A DNA stretch of 64,000 nt from Haliclystus octoradiatus. Its lineage: Eukaryota > Cnidaria > Staurozoa > Stauromedusae > Haliclystidae. A model generated the notes under the pieces. It was not told the origin of the DNA. It worked only from the letters and a program-made list of their open reading frames with translations, and made no database searches. The stretch is taken from assembly GCA_916610825.1 (NCBI GenBank), contig OU744450.1, positions 25,132,850-25,196,849 on the forward strand. Direction: 5' to 3'. Shown here piece by piece: positions 48,299-58,912 of the stretch (position 1 is the first letter of the stretch; every line of letters begins with the position of its first letter). Made by a program: the position numbers and the translations under genes.

Positions 48299-51200
48299 AT
48301 GGAAGTTGTAATCGAGGTAAGTATCAGATTTAATTCTTCGAACAAAGATTTGTTACTTGGGGATTTATAAATACAAGGAATTCTAAAGTGTTCATTTTAT
48401 ATCCGTTTATCAATAAAAAGTCCGATGCTTATCTCGTTAGCCTACATATTATATCATAACATAATTATTTTTGACTTTCCATATGCCTACCACTTTAATC
48501 TATTATGTTGTTCTGAAATTCTATCTCAAGATACTGTTATAATCTATTCAATAAATCATTGTTCAGCTATTGTCGTCAATATAAAGCGGTTTATAAACTT
48601 TATTGTTACGTTTCCCAAGTTATATCGACGCGGAAGTCATCCAAAACTATTTTGACCTTAAAATGTCAAAAATCAAACTAAAGAAATGTTATAATTTCAA
48701 AAGAATACTAAATCAAAATGTTTATTTCGTAATATTTTGAAAAATACGTCTAAATTTATTGGCTGATTATTATTGCGTGGTAATTTTACTAATTGTGTGG
48801 ATGTATTTGCGATCATCACAACTTTCAAGTTTTCCCACGTGTTGGAAAACTTTGATGCAATGCATCCTTAGTAGACCTTATTATATCGGATCATATATCC
48901 TCATAATCAAGATGTAAGACTGATCTAGCCATACAAATCTACAATTAGAATGGGAATCTTTGGATTTCTTATTGTAAGGCAGAATTGTATTAGTCAGACT
49001 TATCCTCACAATGAAACTAGCAAACAATTGTTCTAGCTCAATTAATTGTCAATTAATTGTAAACAGACAGTAAATAACAAACATCAAACAGTAAATAACT
49101 CCTAAATATATAAATAAATAAGTAAATAATCTCCTGCAGTGTATATCTTGATCAACATAGGCCAAGGTTAAATTATCAATCATCCTTTTTTATATTTGTA
49201 TTACAGTAAAATCATAAAGGTATAGGACGTCCAGATTGCAGAAGTTTGTAATTACTAATTTGTGCGGCTAAGTTATATTTCAAATCATATTTTAGTGCAC
49301 GGCTGGATATACAGTTACTTTTCTCCTGTTCTGCGACTGGATTCAAATTTTAAATTGTATAAAATTTTTAAAACCAATACAAAATATGCGGCCAAAAAAG
49401 ATCCAGATTAATATTGAAATTCTTGTTCTCCGGCTAAGATCTTAGCCACGAACAGCAAACTCTGCAATCTGGTAGGACGTAACTTGTTAGATTCTAAAAG
49501 CACCGTCAAATACCATTATAATTATTTTGTGTGGTCATTTGTATCTCTTACATCTGATTGTACACGTTCATGGCCTATTTTTGTCAGCGACAGACAGTTC
49601 AATTTTGAAACAAATAATCACAGCATGAATTTTGAATTATTTAATTGTATCTATTTATTTCTAATATTTATGCAGGATATAGCTGTTATCGCTGTTTGTC
49701 CTGTTATATATTATTGAAAATTCAAAATTGAATAGTTCATTGTGCTTTCAGTCATAACAGCGAAAACCATGGGGCGGTCGATACTGCTTTAGAATTGAAC
49801 GATGTTCGACCAATCAAATTGGTCATATTTCCATCATAAAAGTATGAATGAAAGAAGAAAATCAATAACGCAGCTATGTACTTTTGCGCCATAACTGCTA
49901 GAAAGCATAAATCGGTCAATGCAGTTTAAATAGAAGTGGCTAGAGTTCGACCATATCCGACCAATCGAACTACTTGATTGTGTTCGATTTACATATTGAC
50001 CTGTTGGTCGATATATTTTTTAAATATTTTTATTTTACCAGTTCACTACTGTATATAGAAAAATATTAATTAGAAATTTCTTCCAAATTTGTGAGTCCCA
50101 TTTGACAACCTGGGTATATGTTCAGGGTACGACAAAAATGGGAATCCTAAATCCTGGGAGGCTACATCAAATTTAGAGGAAACTCTTACTCAATAGTTTT
50201 CTGAATTATATGCTAAAGTTTAATAACAGTATTTCGAAGAAAAAGTTGAACATTTTCAAGGATTCTGTAAGGTTAAATCTTTTGTCAGACAGTTTATGTG
50301 TTGTCAGTGGGTCATCTGTTCATTTTGTTTGTTTTAACCTCAATTCTAAGAATTGTTGTCATCTTTTTTAGGGTCCTCTTGATAAATGTTTAACAACAAC
50401 AAATGTTGTTGAAGGCAAAAGAGAATGGAAGAGAAGACATTTTGTATTAAAGAAATCATTAGGGAGTGGAACACGTGTCCTTGAGTATTATAAAGAATAT
50501 AATTGGAGACGTCTTGAGCCTAAAGGTGTATTAACTCTATTTAGTGGTTTTTCTTTAAACATTGTACCTGATTCAAAAAAGAAATTTGCATTTGAAATTA
50601 AAACTGTGGATAATACATTTCTTGTTGCTGCACCATCGGAAGATTGTCGGAAAAGGTGGATGGGGTCTTTACAAGAAGAAAGTGGAGGTATGTATGTATG
50701 TGTTTATATTATATATAATTTAACGTAATTGAAGCTGGTAATAATCTTTAATTAATACGCTTGTCAAATCCATCTTGACGAAACTTGTCAGCTCTGGTTT
50801 GTAATTTAATTATGTTTCATTTATAGTGAAATCATTTGTGGTGAAGCCCGATCAAAATGCCAAGTTAAGAGCTCTGGCTGAGATGAGAGATCAAGAATGT
50901 ACATTACAGATTGCACCACAACAGGTGATGCTTGTTTCCGATAGTTGTATCCTTGTGTCATGGCCTTTATCGTGTATTCGACGGTATCGATGTAAAAATG
51001 CAATGTTTATGCTTGAAGTAGGACATAAAGCTCCAACTGGCGAAGGTTTATTTCGCTTCTTTACTCATCAATGTCAGCAAATATTTGAAACATTGGATAT
51101 GGCTGTTAAAGATCGAATGACAACAAGGAAATATAGATCTGTATCCGATCATGATTCTGGTGAAATATCAGCTGGCTTGGTATCATCAGCTGATACGGAT

Positions 51201-52553
51201 AAGGACAATACGATACCAAGAATGGGTAAAAAATTTCCACCACCGTCTCAGAGTATACCACATACACCTGCCGCAGATGCAGATAATCAATATAGCCATC
51301 TTGGATTTTCATCTGCTAATCCGCCATCTAGAAACACACCTGGGGTGGTTAATAGTCAGAGTTATGATCATTTGACAAATTCATCTGCTTTACCCCCTGA
51401 TGTCGTATCTTCTACTAGGCATATCATGCACCGTGGTTCTGATTCTGCTCTGCTTGGTTTAGGACCAAGAACTGATCCTATACGACCACAATTTCACCCT
51501 AGTCAATCTTACAGTGGAAATTCTAATTCAAATCATTTGAATTCATCGCCAGTCATACCAATTGATACAGTTGGTTATAGTAATTTGAAATTCGATCCAT
51601 CGGCTAATCCAGTTAATCGTCCTAGTAATATACCAACTGGAAGACGGCAATCGGATGCGTTATTAGAAGGTTATCGATCGCCTGCTGGTATAAAAGCTAT
51701 TCCAAAGTCAACAAGTGCTGATCAGATTTCAGGCGATGCAATCTATGATCGATTGAATGATACCCCAAATAATAGAATACCAACTGGACGACCTTTGATC
51801 AGTTCATCTCCTCAAGCTAACCTATACGATAACCTAAACCATCTTGCTAGTCAACAACAACAAGATAATTCTCCTACTGTGATTAGTTTTTGGAAAGCTG
51901 ATCCTACCCCAAGTGTGAAAATTACACAACGACAAGGTGCTGCTTACCAAACAACAACGCTTTTAAATAAAGATGATGATTTTTACGACTCTTTAAATCA
52001 TCATCCATCTTCTCCTGTTAAACCTTTTCCTCCAGTTAACCCTTTGCCAGATTCTCATTATGATACACCAAAGACTTCTCCCTCCGAACCTATTTACCAA
52101 AATTCCATCATTCCAGACGAACCAAAATCAGCTACACCACAAATGTTTAATTTTAAAGATCCACCTGTTTCAAAACATCAAAAAACGACGAACCCTATTA
52201 TTATGCCTAAGCCAAAAGTTATGCCATCACCAACGGGGAAAGTTGCGCCTTGCGTAGCTAAGAAACCAAAACCTGGCGGACAAGATGCTGGGAATTTAGT
52301 CGCACAGTTGAAAAAGAATCTTCAAATTAAAGGATTTAATCCAATAAAACCACCACGAGAAGGAGCACCAGAACCTATTCCTTCGCCAACATCAACACCA
52401 ATTAATTCATTTGGAGATAATTATGCAGAAGTTGGAGAGATTGTGACCGGAGAATATGGAAACATTGGTTTCGCGGAGGAAGATTATGCAACTGTAGGAG
52501 AAGTTTTTGTACCGTCTGATCGGGACAATGTTTACTCGGATATTCGTGGCTGA
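48299..52553 (+). CDS. Dok-family docking protein (PH, PTB, tyrosine-rich tail)
   Basis: Three exons: 48299-48316 (MEVVIE), 50372-50687 and 50827-52553, phases 0 and 1; 686 aa. Residues 7-111 form a PH domain (GPLDKC..., KREWKRRHFVLKKS, final RKRWMGSLQEE with the invariant Trp). Residues about 112-215 match an IRS-type PTB domain (LQIAPQQVMLVSD, SWPLSCIRRYRC, FRFFTHQCQQIFETLDMAV). The rest is a Pro/Ser-rich tail with many tyrosine motifs: YSHLG, YDHLT, YSNLK, YDRLN, YDNLN, YDSLN, YDTPK, YQNS, YAEVG, YGNIG, YATVG, YSDI. PH plus PTB plus such a tail is the Dok plan; Dok proteins dock on activated receptor tyrosine kinases and recruit SH2 proteins (YDTP is a Crk-type site). The very short first exon ending EGPL at the join resembles Dok1-3. 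I cannot assign it to one vertebrate paralogue. Confidence 0.88.
50125..50295. mobile_element. Family-G MITE in the Dok intron
   Basis: TCAGGGTACGACAAAAATGGGAATCC at the left, AAATCTTTTGTCAGAC at the right; more diverged than the 46325 copy. Confidence 0.6.
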
Positions 52554-53129
52554 TTGTTATCAAATTCTAGCTTAATAATTATTTTTATTAAAAATTTAAG
52601 TCTATAAATATAATTATCTAACTGCCAAGTTGTTATATTCATTGATATTATTGCAAGACAAATAGCAGCATACATTAAATAATATTTTGATAACAATTTT
52701 ATAAAAGGAAAATTATTCATTTTATATGAAAATTCAATAGAAGTAGCATGCTATATATATCTTATTGTCTAGATACATTTATTTCTCTCAGATCTTAATT
52801 AAAAGCTATTACTTTGGATCATAAAATGTTTTCAAAAACACTGTTTTTGGTGCCTTTAGATTATTGATATATATATATATATTTCTTTATTTAGTAAATT
52901 TGTACAGATGTTATATGATCTTAGTTTGATTCAAATGTTGTAATTTTAATTTTAAATATCGAATATAAAGAGTTAAATTGTCATCTTGGAAATATGGGAT
53001 GAAGCTAGAAAATGCATTGTATTATTTATTTGCCTTCCTACCGATTATTCGAATCAGTGTGTCTCTGTTTGCCCAGTGAACGTATTTCCATAGGTTAATG
53101 CATTAGTCTAATGACAGTATGGTCCACAG

Positions 53130-53715
53130 TAAAGATGTGCGAATCTGACCCGATCAGATTAGGGTCGATATGTCTGGTCTTTGGATCGGATTTGTAGTGA
53201 TATTTTTTGTTTGGATTATTTCGGATTTCGAAATTTGACTGAGTATTTGCCTTTTGCAGTAATTGCTGTGTTCTAGCTTCCTTTTAACAGAAAATAAAGT
53301 TTTGCAATGTAAATATAGCGGCTACTTTGAAATATGCCGTTATGTGATCAGTTTTACAATTGGTTCGATTGATGTGAAATGAATCAAAATTAACAAAGGA
53401 AATGATTAAGATGTATTGATTAATCGTGTAAACAAGCGTCGATAGATTTAATTATAAGTACAACTGTGTTAAACTATGTTGACTAAATGTACGTCTATTC
53501 AGAAGTTTAAATCTCTTTGATGGCCCTGTGGAGCTCGGATTTTTTCAGATTTCATGCAAAAAATATCGGATTAGTTAGGATTAATTTGTAAATTTTAATT
53601 TCGGGTAGGATCGGATTATATTTATGATTATTGCTTCGGATTGGATTCGGATCACTATTGCATTCGTACCCGTAATCAATTTTCTGTAAATCTGATCCGA
53701 CGCACACCTTTAGTC
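53130..53715. mobile_element. Inverted-repeat element with GATCGGATT motifs
   Basis: Left ATGTGCGAATCTGACCCGATC and right TCTGATCCGACGCACACC are imperfect inverted repeats; the interior repeats GGATCGGATT and GGATTCGGAT in both halves. Similar short traces (GGATTGGATCGGATTTG) are at 40100. Confidence 0.55.
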
Positions 53716-54166
53716 CCTGCACATTAATATAACAGGATTTAAGGGCCATGGAAAGTAATCGTTTTCAACACTTGCCAATGGAAGCTGTGATGTCATTTGA
53801 CTAGTGCATATTTGGCTGAAGCTCAGATGTTCAGGATCATACTCTCAAATTATTCTTAACTCACCGGAGAACAGGGTGTTTCAAAGTGCCCGAAACAACG
53901 AACCGAGTTCACAGAAGGCCAGGGAAAATTTCGAAGTTTTTGTCTTTAAAAAGACGGCAAAGAAATTAGTGTTCTCCAAATTTAATGTCATGTGCGTTTA
54001 CTGTACAGTATTTCAGTTCCATACTCTGAATATATTTTGTTTTGAATTCTGCATTACATAAATCAAATAATTTTGCATTGTGTGCTTTCTTACAACTAAA
54101 ATCATTTTGAATAAATTGAACATTTTCACACTTTCAGTTCGGTTCTCTTTGATGATTTCCATGGTA

Positions 54167-54303
54167 TAGTGAAACCTGTTTATAACAGCCAGCTATGAGA
54201 GGTAGATAAATTGACCACTATATGCAGGTGGACTTGGGTGACTACTATATGCAATATACATCTGGTCAATTTATAGAGGTGACTGTTGTAACAGGTTTGA
54301 CTG
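54167..54303. mobile_element. Shortened family-T MITE
   Basis: TAGTGAAACCTGTTTATAACAG start and ACAGGTTTGACTG end, TA following; internal deletion relative to other copies. Confidence 0.75.
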
Positions 54304-54382
54304 TACTGTATCAATTATGCATGTCAGTGTGTTCAAGGCTGAAAGGTGTCTACTACAAATAACAACTAATAAAATGTTTTTA

Positions 54383-54454
54383 GCAGTTTATTTTATCAGA
54401 TCAATAATCTTCCCTTATAAAAAGGATTTTGATAATGTCTTCATTAGCAACTGC
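54383..54454 (-). promoter_or_regulatory. SECIS element of selenoprotein F mRNA
   Basis: On the minus strand, 130 nt after the SELENOF stop. Lower stem GCAGTT (54449-54454) pairs perfectly with AACTGC (54383-54388). Then the non-Watson-Crick core: ATGA at 54441-54444 opposite TGAT at 54395-54398. A helix follows (AGACATTATC with GATTATTGATCT, with bulges), then AAAA (54427-54430) and a small top hairpin (TCCTT/AAGGGA), as in form 2 SECIS. It directs selenocysteine insertion at the in-frame UGA. Confidence 0.88.
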
Positions 54455-54586
54455 AAAGTTTTATAATACAAAACATATAAATTTGTTAATTAAAGCAAAA
54501 ATATTGAAGTTCAGTATCTATGATTGTGTGCAAATTCAAATTATACGGTATCCATTCCGATATTGATATATTGTGTTTTGTCAAAT

Positions 54587-57500
54587 TTATGACGCAACTT
54601 TTTCCATTAAAAATTCTTCTATAGTATTGGTGTCCCATTTGTCAATGCTGGAAAATAAACATGTCAAAAAATTAATTACACTGTAACCCTCATATGTGCA
54701 ATTTGGATAAGCAAAATTCTCGCTTATGTGCAACCTATCTTTGAAAACCATATTAATTATTTAATGCCCTTGGTAATGAATTTTAGATAAGTGAAAATTC
54801 GGTTAAATGGAATGAAAATCGTTGGCAATCTCAATTGTGTGTTTTACCCAACAAATCTGTATTTATCTGACGTGTGTTATTTTGTGTTTTAAGCAATGTT
54901 TTAACCTAGTTGCCGGGTTTTTCCTGACCCTAGTCACGCCACAAATGACATTTAAAGGAGAAAAATTGACCGGCAGACGCTATGCACTTAGGATCACGTG
55001 CATGTTTATTGTTTATGACACAATGTTTATTGTTGACATGAATTGTAGGCTTATGCCAATTCATAACTTTAAACAATAAACATAATTACATTGAGTTCAG
55101 TGTAATAGCATTTTATGACAAAAGGAATTTTTGACTTTGTCTTTGATTACAAATCAGGGCTGCGTATAACAATTGTTTCAAAGCGAGACGGTTGAATTAT
55201 GCTAAGCATAAATTCAACTTGAGCTAGCAGCACGGTCGTCGGCCAATGTTGCCCCTTTAAAATCAATTGAAATTACCTCAATACTTCTTTAGCTGTCTGT
55301 TGGTCATCGTGTAAAACAAGTACAGGATCTGCACCTCTTTCATACTAGAAATAAAATAAAAAAACATAAATTACATAATCACTGGCTTAGGTAGGCCTAT
55401 AGGTCTAACTGTAGACCGCCTACAGCTCGATAGGGTTGAAAAAGTAGCGACCACTAATTGTTGACCCTTAATTGTTTGGATGTTTTGACATTATTGAACA
55501 AATGATTCAATATAATAGCCTACTTGGTAAAATTTTGGATTTCTGATAAGCAGGGTCCCGGGGTCCAGCAAAAGAGAGAATCCTTGAATCCCAGATTCCA
55601 CATGTCTAGAGGAAATTCAGAAGAAAATTGATATTTTTATCATTTATTGGTCAAAATTCAACAAACAATTCAAAAGAAAATGATAAAATGCCTCTAGGAT
55701 TCCAGAAGGCTGAACCTTTTGTCCGACCCTGCTGGTGAGGTAATTTAGTTATATTTCAAAGAAAATTTATTCAATTTATTTTTTTCTTTGGAAGGTGGGA
55801 AGAACTCTGTATTAAGTAAAATTTTTCAGCATTAATTTTTGACCCCATAATATTATTATCAATCTTGCTTATTCAAAACGTGATAGACTAGAAATATGTC
55901 TTATTCAAATAATTTCATAAAGCAATTTAAAAATCTTCTTTATAGTACAGCAACGAGCAACCACTTGGATATATTGCTCAGGGTCTGATCAAATATATAT
56001 CCTTCTAGAATGCACTATTTCTATAGAATATATTTTTGGAGGAATGTTGTGTTGTAAAATTTCATCTAACGGTCCTGTCTGCAGTATTACGATATAGGCC
56101 TACAACAACTTAAATTATATAACTTGCAGAAAGAAAATAAGTCAGAAACACAACACACTGTACCTCGACATTTAAATTTCTAAAGCTTGATGCTTTGCCA
56201 CCTTGGACAAATTCTGGAAGGAAAAAAATATTGCAATAAGCATGTATAACTTGAATAGTTTCATTGCTATAGTAGTAAATATAGGCTAAATAATTGGTTA
56301 CAGGATGACAATAGAGCTATTATTCTAATTATCCCTTGCTAGTAACTTTGCGCATTTTGGGATTGGCACAGTTCGATTCAAAATCTTTCACAATGAAACA
56401 AACCAGTAGACCTTTGTATGATTGTTATCAGACAATAATGTCAATGTTTGAATGTCTATACGGTGGTTTAAAATGAATACCGGTATGCTATGCTGGAAAA
56501 CAAAGAAGAAATACAATTTTTCTCCTGAATTGTGCTATCAAAATAATGATTACAAGAAGATTGAATTGAGAATTTTTCTAAAATGCTGCACTTGTATAAT
56601 TTCGGAAAGAACAAAAACGAAATTCGGGAAATTGAGCTTGGGGTGCAAAATTGTAAGTGTGTACGGCAAAGGGGGTCATCTAAAAGCATACAGACAGTTA
56701 TTTACAGCCACAGGCCAGTTTTCCGAGTAGGGCAACGAGATTTCATGGGTACCAACAAAGGCTATATATGGATGTTTGCCTTATTTGCAGGCGAAAAACA
56801 GAACTTTTCTGTAAATATTAAACAAAATCGATCCCTTCTACAAATTTTCAGGCAGCTCTGCTGTACCCTTCAAATTGGGCTACAGGGACAGGGGGGGTAA
56901 AATATTGGAACATTTACCGGGTATGTACTTTGTCAATGGCCCGTAATCAGTATAACCTACCTTTAATTTGTGGATACCGTCCTAATTTTCAGTTGCACAC
57001 TTTTAATGTTGCTGCAGCGTAAAGCTAGAGAGACAGAAAATATTTCTATTATCGGCCTATTCAATTTTCTCCGAATGAAATCTAATGTTTGGTACAGAAA
57101 CAGATTATTGAGATTAATTAATAATATATAGGCTTAGGATATATGCTATATATATATATATAACAATATTTGTTGCCCATTTCATTCGATTAATCAAATA
57201 AATTTTTCAAGTTAACCTTGAGAAATACAATGTAATATAATCTAGATTAGCTCATCTTAAAAAGTATTTTTTTTTGCAGTCATTGGCAAACCACCCGTCC
57301 ATAATTATTAATCATGACTGAATATTTTGAGAATGGGAATTAATGATTTCCAAAAGTACAGTATCTGCCTAGAATTACCATCATCAGAATTAACGTATTT
57401 GGGGTTGAGTTATTTACAAAGACAATAGTTTTTGTGTTCATATTTTCCACTTTACCTTGCCAGAAGCTTCTTCTTTGCCGGCTTGACAACATCGTTTACA

Positions 57501-57701
57501 ATCATCATATATCTTATGTAGTTTGAACTCTTTTAATTCATCACATGAACCACATAGAAGATTCGATGAAAAACCAGCATCCTTACAATTATCGCCAGTT
57601 TCCTTGCTTTCAATAAAGCAAAATACAGCTTTTAATATCAAAAGGACGTACAACACGTCCAACTCCATTTTGGAGTTTTCAAATAATTGCGTGGCGTTCA
57701 A
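54587..57701 (-). CDS. SELENOF: Selenoprotein F (15-kDa selenoprotein)
   Basis: Five exons: 57456-57701, 56961-57024, 56164-56213, 55277-55344 and 54587-54647; phases 0, 1, 0, 2 all agree. Translation probably starts at the Met at 57668 (MELDVLYVLLILKAVFCF, a signal peptide), giving about 151 aa; an upstream in-frame ATG at 57701 would add 11. After the signal comes the Cys-rich UGGT-binding part (CKDAGFSSNLLCGSCDEL, DDCKRCCQ), then LYAAATLKVCNUKLGRYPQIK, where U is an in-frame TGA at 56989-56991; the human protein has CGU here. Exons 3-5 follow the thioredoxin-like fold (GGKASSFRNLNVE, YERGADPVLVLHDD, SIDKWDTNTIEEFL). SELENOF resides in the ER and works in glycoprotein folding quality control with UGGT. 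A plain ORF finder would break the gene at the UGA. Confidence 0.95.
54680..54825. mobile_element. Tigger/pogo-like element with GTAACCC...CATATGTGC end, in SELENOF intron
   Basis: TACACTGTAACCCTCATATG then GCAATTTGGATAAGC; the right part (GATAAGTGAAAATTCGG) is an eroded inverted match. A related copy is at about 58186-58363. Confidence 0.55.
55553..55730. mobile_element. Family-G MITE in SELENOF intron
   Basis: GCAGGGTCCCGGGGTCCAGC...GAATCC at the left and CCTTTTGTCCGACCCTGC at the right; interior AGAAGAAAATTGATATTTTTATC as in the 46325 copy. Confidence 0.7.
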
Positions 57702-58912
57702 AGAGAGGGACTTGAAATATCGCTCTACGCATGCTCAGGAGAGATACTTTGCCCCCCCCAAAAAAAGGGATCGGCATCTCTGAACATAAACATTACATGT
57801 GCTTTGTTGCCTTTTGGAAGCAGGACATGCTCACAGCACAAAGAGTTATACATATTTGGCTTTGAATTATATATTGGTAAAGTATACGTGTCAATCACTT
57901 CGAAATACTTCTTAGAAACAGGCATTTAGGTTTATAAGCATTTTGTTGTTAACTATTCGAACTGAAAGCTGTTACTGTTTTAGCTAAGCTAGCTATATGA
58001 ACACAACAGGTGATATTGCCATAGACGTGTTAATAGACATACAATAATAATAATAATAAGCAATTAGATTAATTTATAAAGTCTAATACGTCTATGGTTT
58101 ATGTGTTATTATCTGTTTATGATTCTAATGAAGATCAGATTTCCTATCTTATGACCCATGATTGCCTGAAAGTTATCTACAAGGTAACCCGCTAAAGTGC
58201 AAGTCAAAATTGCCAACGGTTTTCATTGCATTTATCCGAATTTACAGTTATCCGAAATTGTTCACCAAGGACTTGACCAAGAAATTGTTTAACCCGTTTC
58301 AAAGCAGATTGCAGATACGAGGGAATTTCACTTATCCGAATTGCACATAAGTGGGTTACACTGTAGTAGTCATTACAGTTCTATATCCAGCACAATTGCA
58401 GCTTCAGGGGCGGCAGTTACGCGGAATGTGTTCATCTTGATTGTGCAGCTGCCACACTGTGCATCATGGGCATTCTGAGGTACTATCAATCTAACAGATT
58501 AAAGAGTATGTTAATAATCCAGTAGCGCAATGGCCTTCCCCTACTACTTTTTATTAAGGGACTCTGTTTCCCTACCAACTATTCCAGCTGATGTATTTGT
58601 CCATATATTTTCAATAGCCTAGTAAATGCAAGTAAATTGGATAGATAGGAAAAAATTGGGAGACACTCAGGAAGCTAATAATTACTTGCTCGGAGCTCGT
58701 GATTTTTTAGCGCTGCATTCGTGTCTCCCAACTTTGTCTCGTTTAGTAAATATGAAAACAACCATGAATGTAGCGTATATAAAACAAACAAATATATAGC
58801 CTTTAGTTACCTTTTAATGTAGTATTTTGTAACCCCCTAATACAATAGCTATTCTGATTATTTTCAGGAACATAAAAATAGAACAAGAATATAATTTAGA
58901 ATATACCATACA
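57702..58912. other. Intergenic region between divergent SELENOF and AFMID
   Basis: No gene supported. It contains a small hairpin at 58018-58097 (CCATAGACGT...ACGTCTATGG), a Tigger-like element at about 58186-58363 ending GCACATAAGTGGGTTACACTG, and a GGGAGACACTC hairpin at about 58649-58746 related to 9877-10066. Confidence 0.5.
58649..58746. mobile_element. Core of the GGGAGACAC hairpin element
   Basis: TTGGGAGACACTCAGGAAGC and, at the other end, GTGTCTCCCAACTTTGTC; the centre CTCGGAGCTCGTGATTTTTT is shared with the 9877-10066 hairpin. Confidence 0.7.

Larger units (their letters stand above)
52554..54382. other. Dok 3' UTR and intergenic repeats
   Basis: No coding exon is supported. It holds a TA microsatellite near 52867-52885, a GGATCGGATT-rich inverted element at about 53130-53715, and a shortened family-T MITE at 54167-54303. 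Open frames at 53552 and 53804 have no support. Confidence 0.5.
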
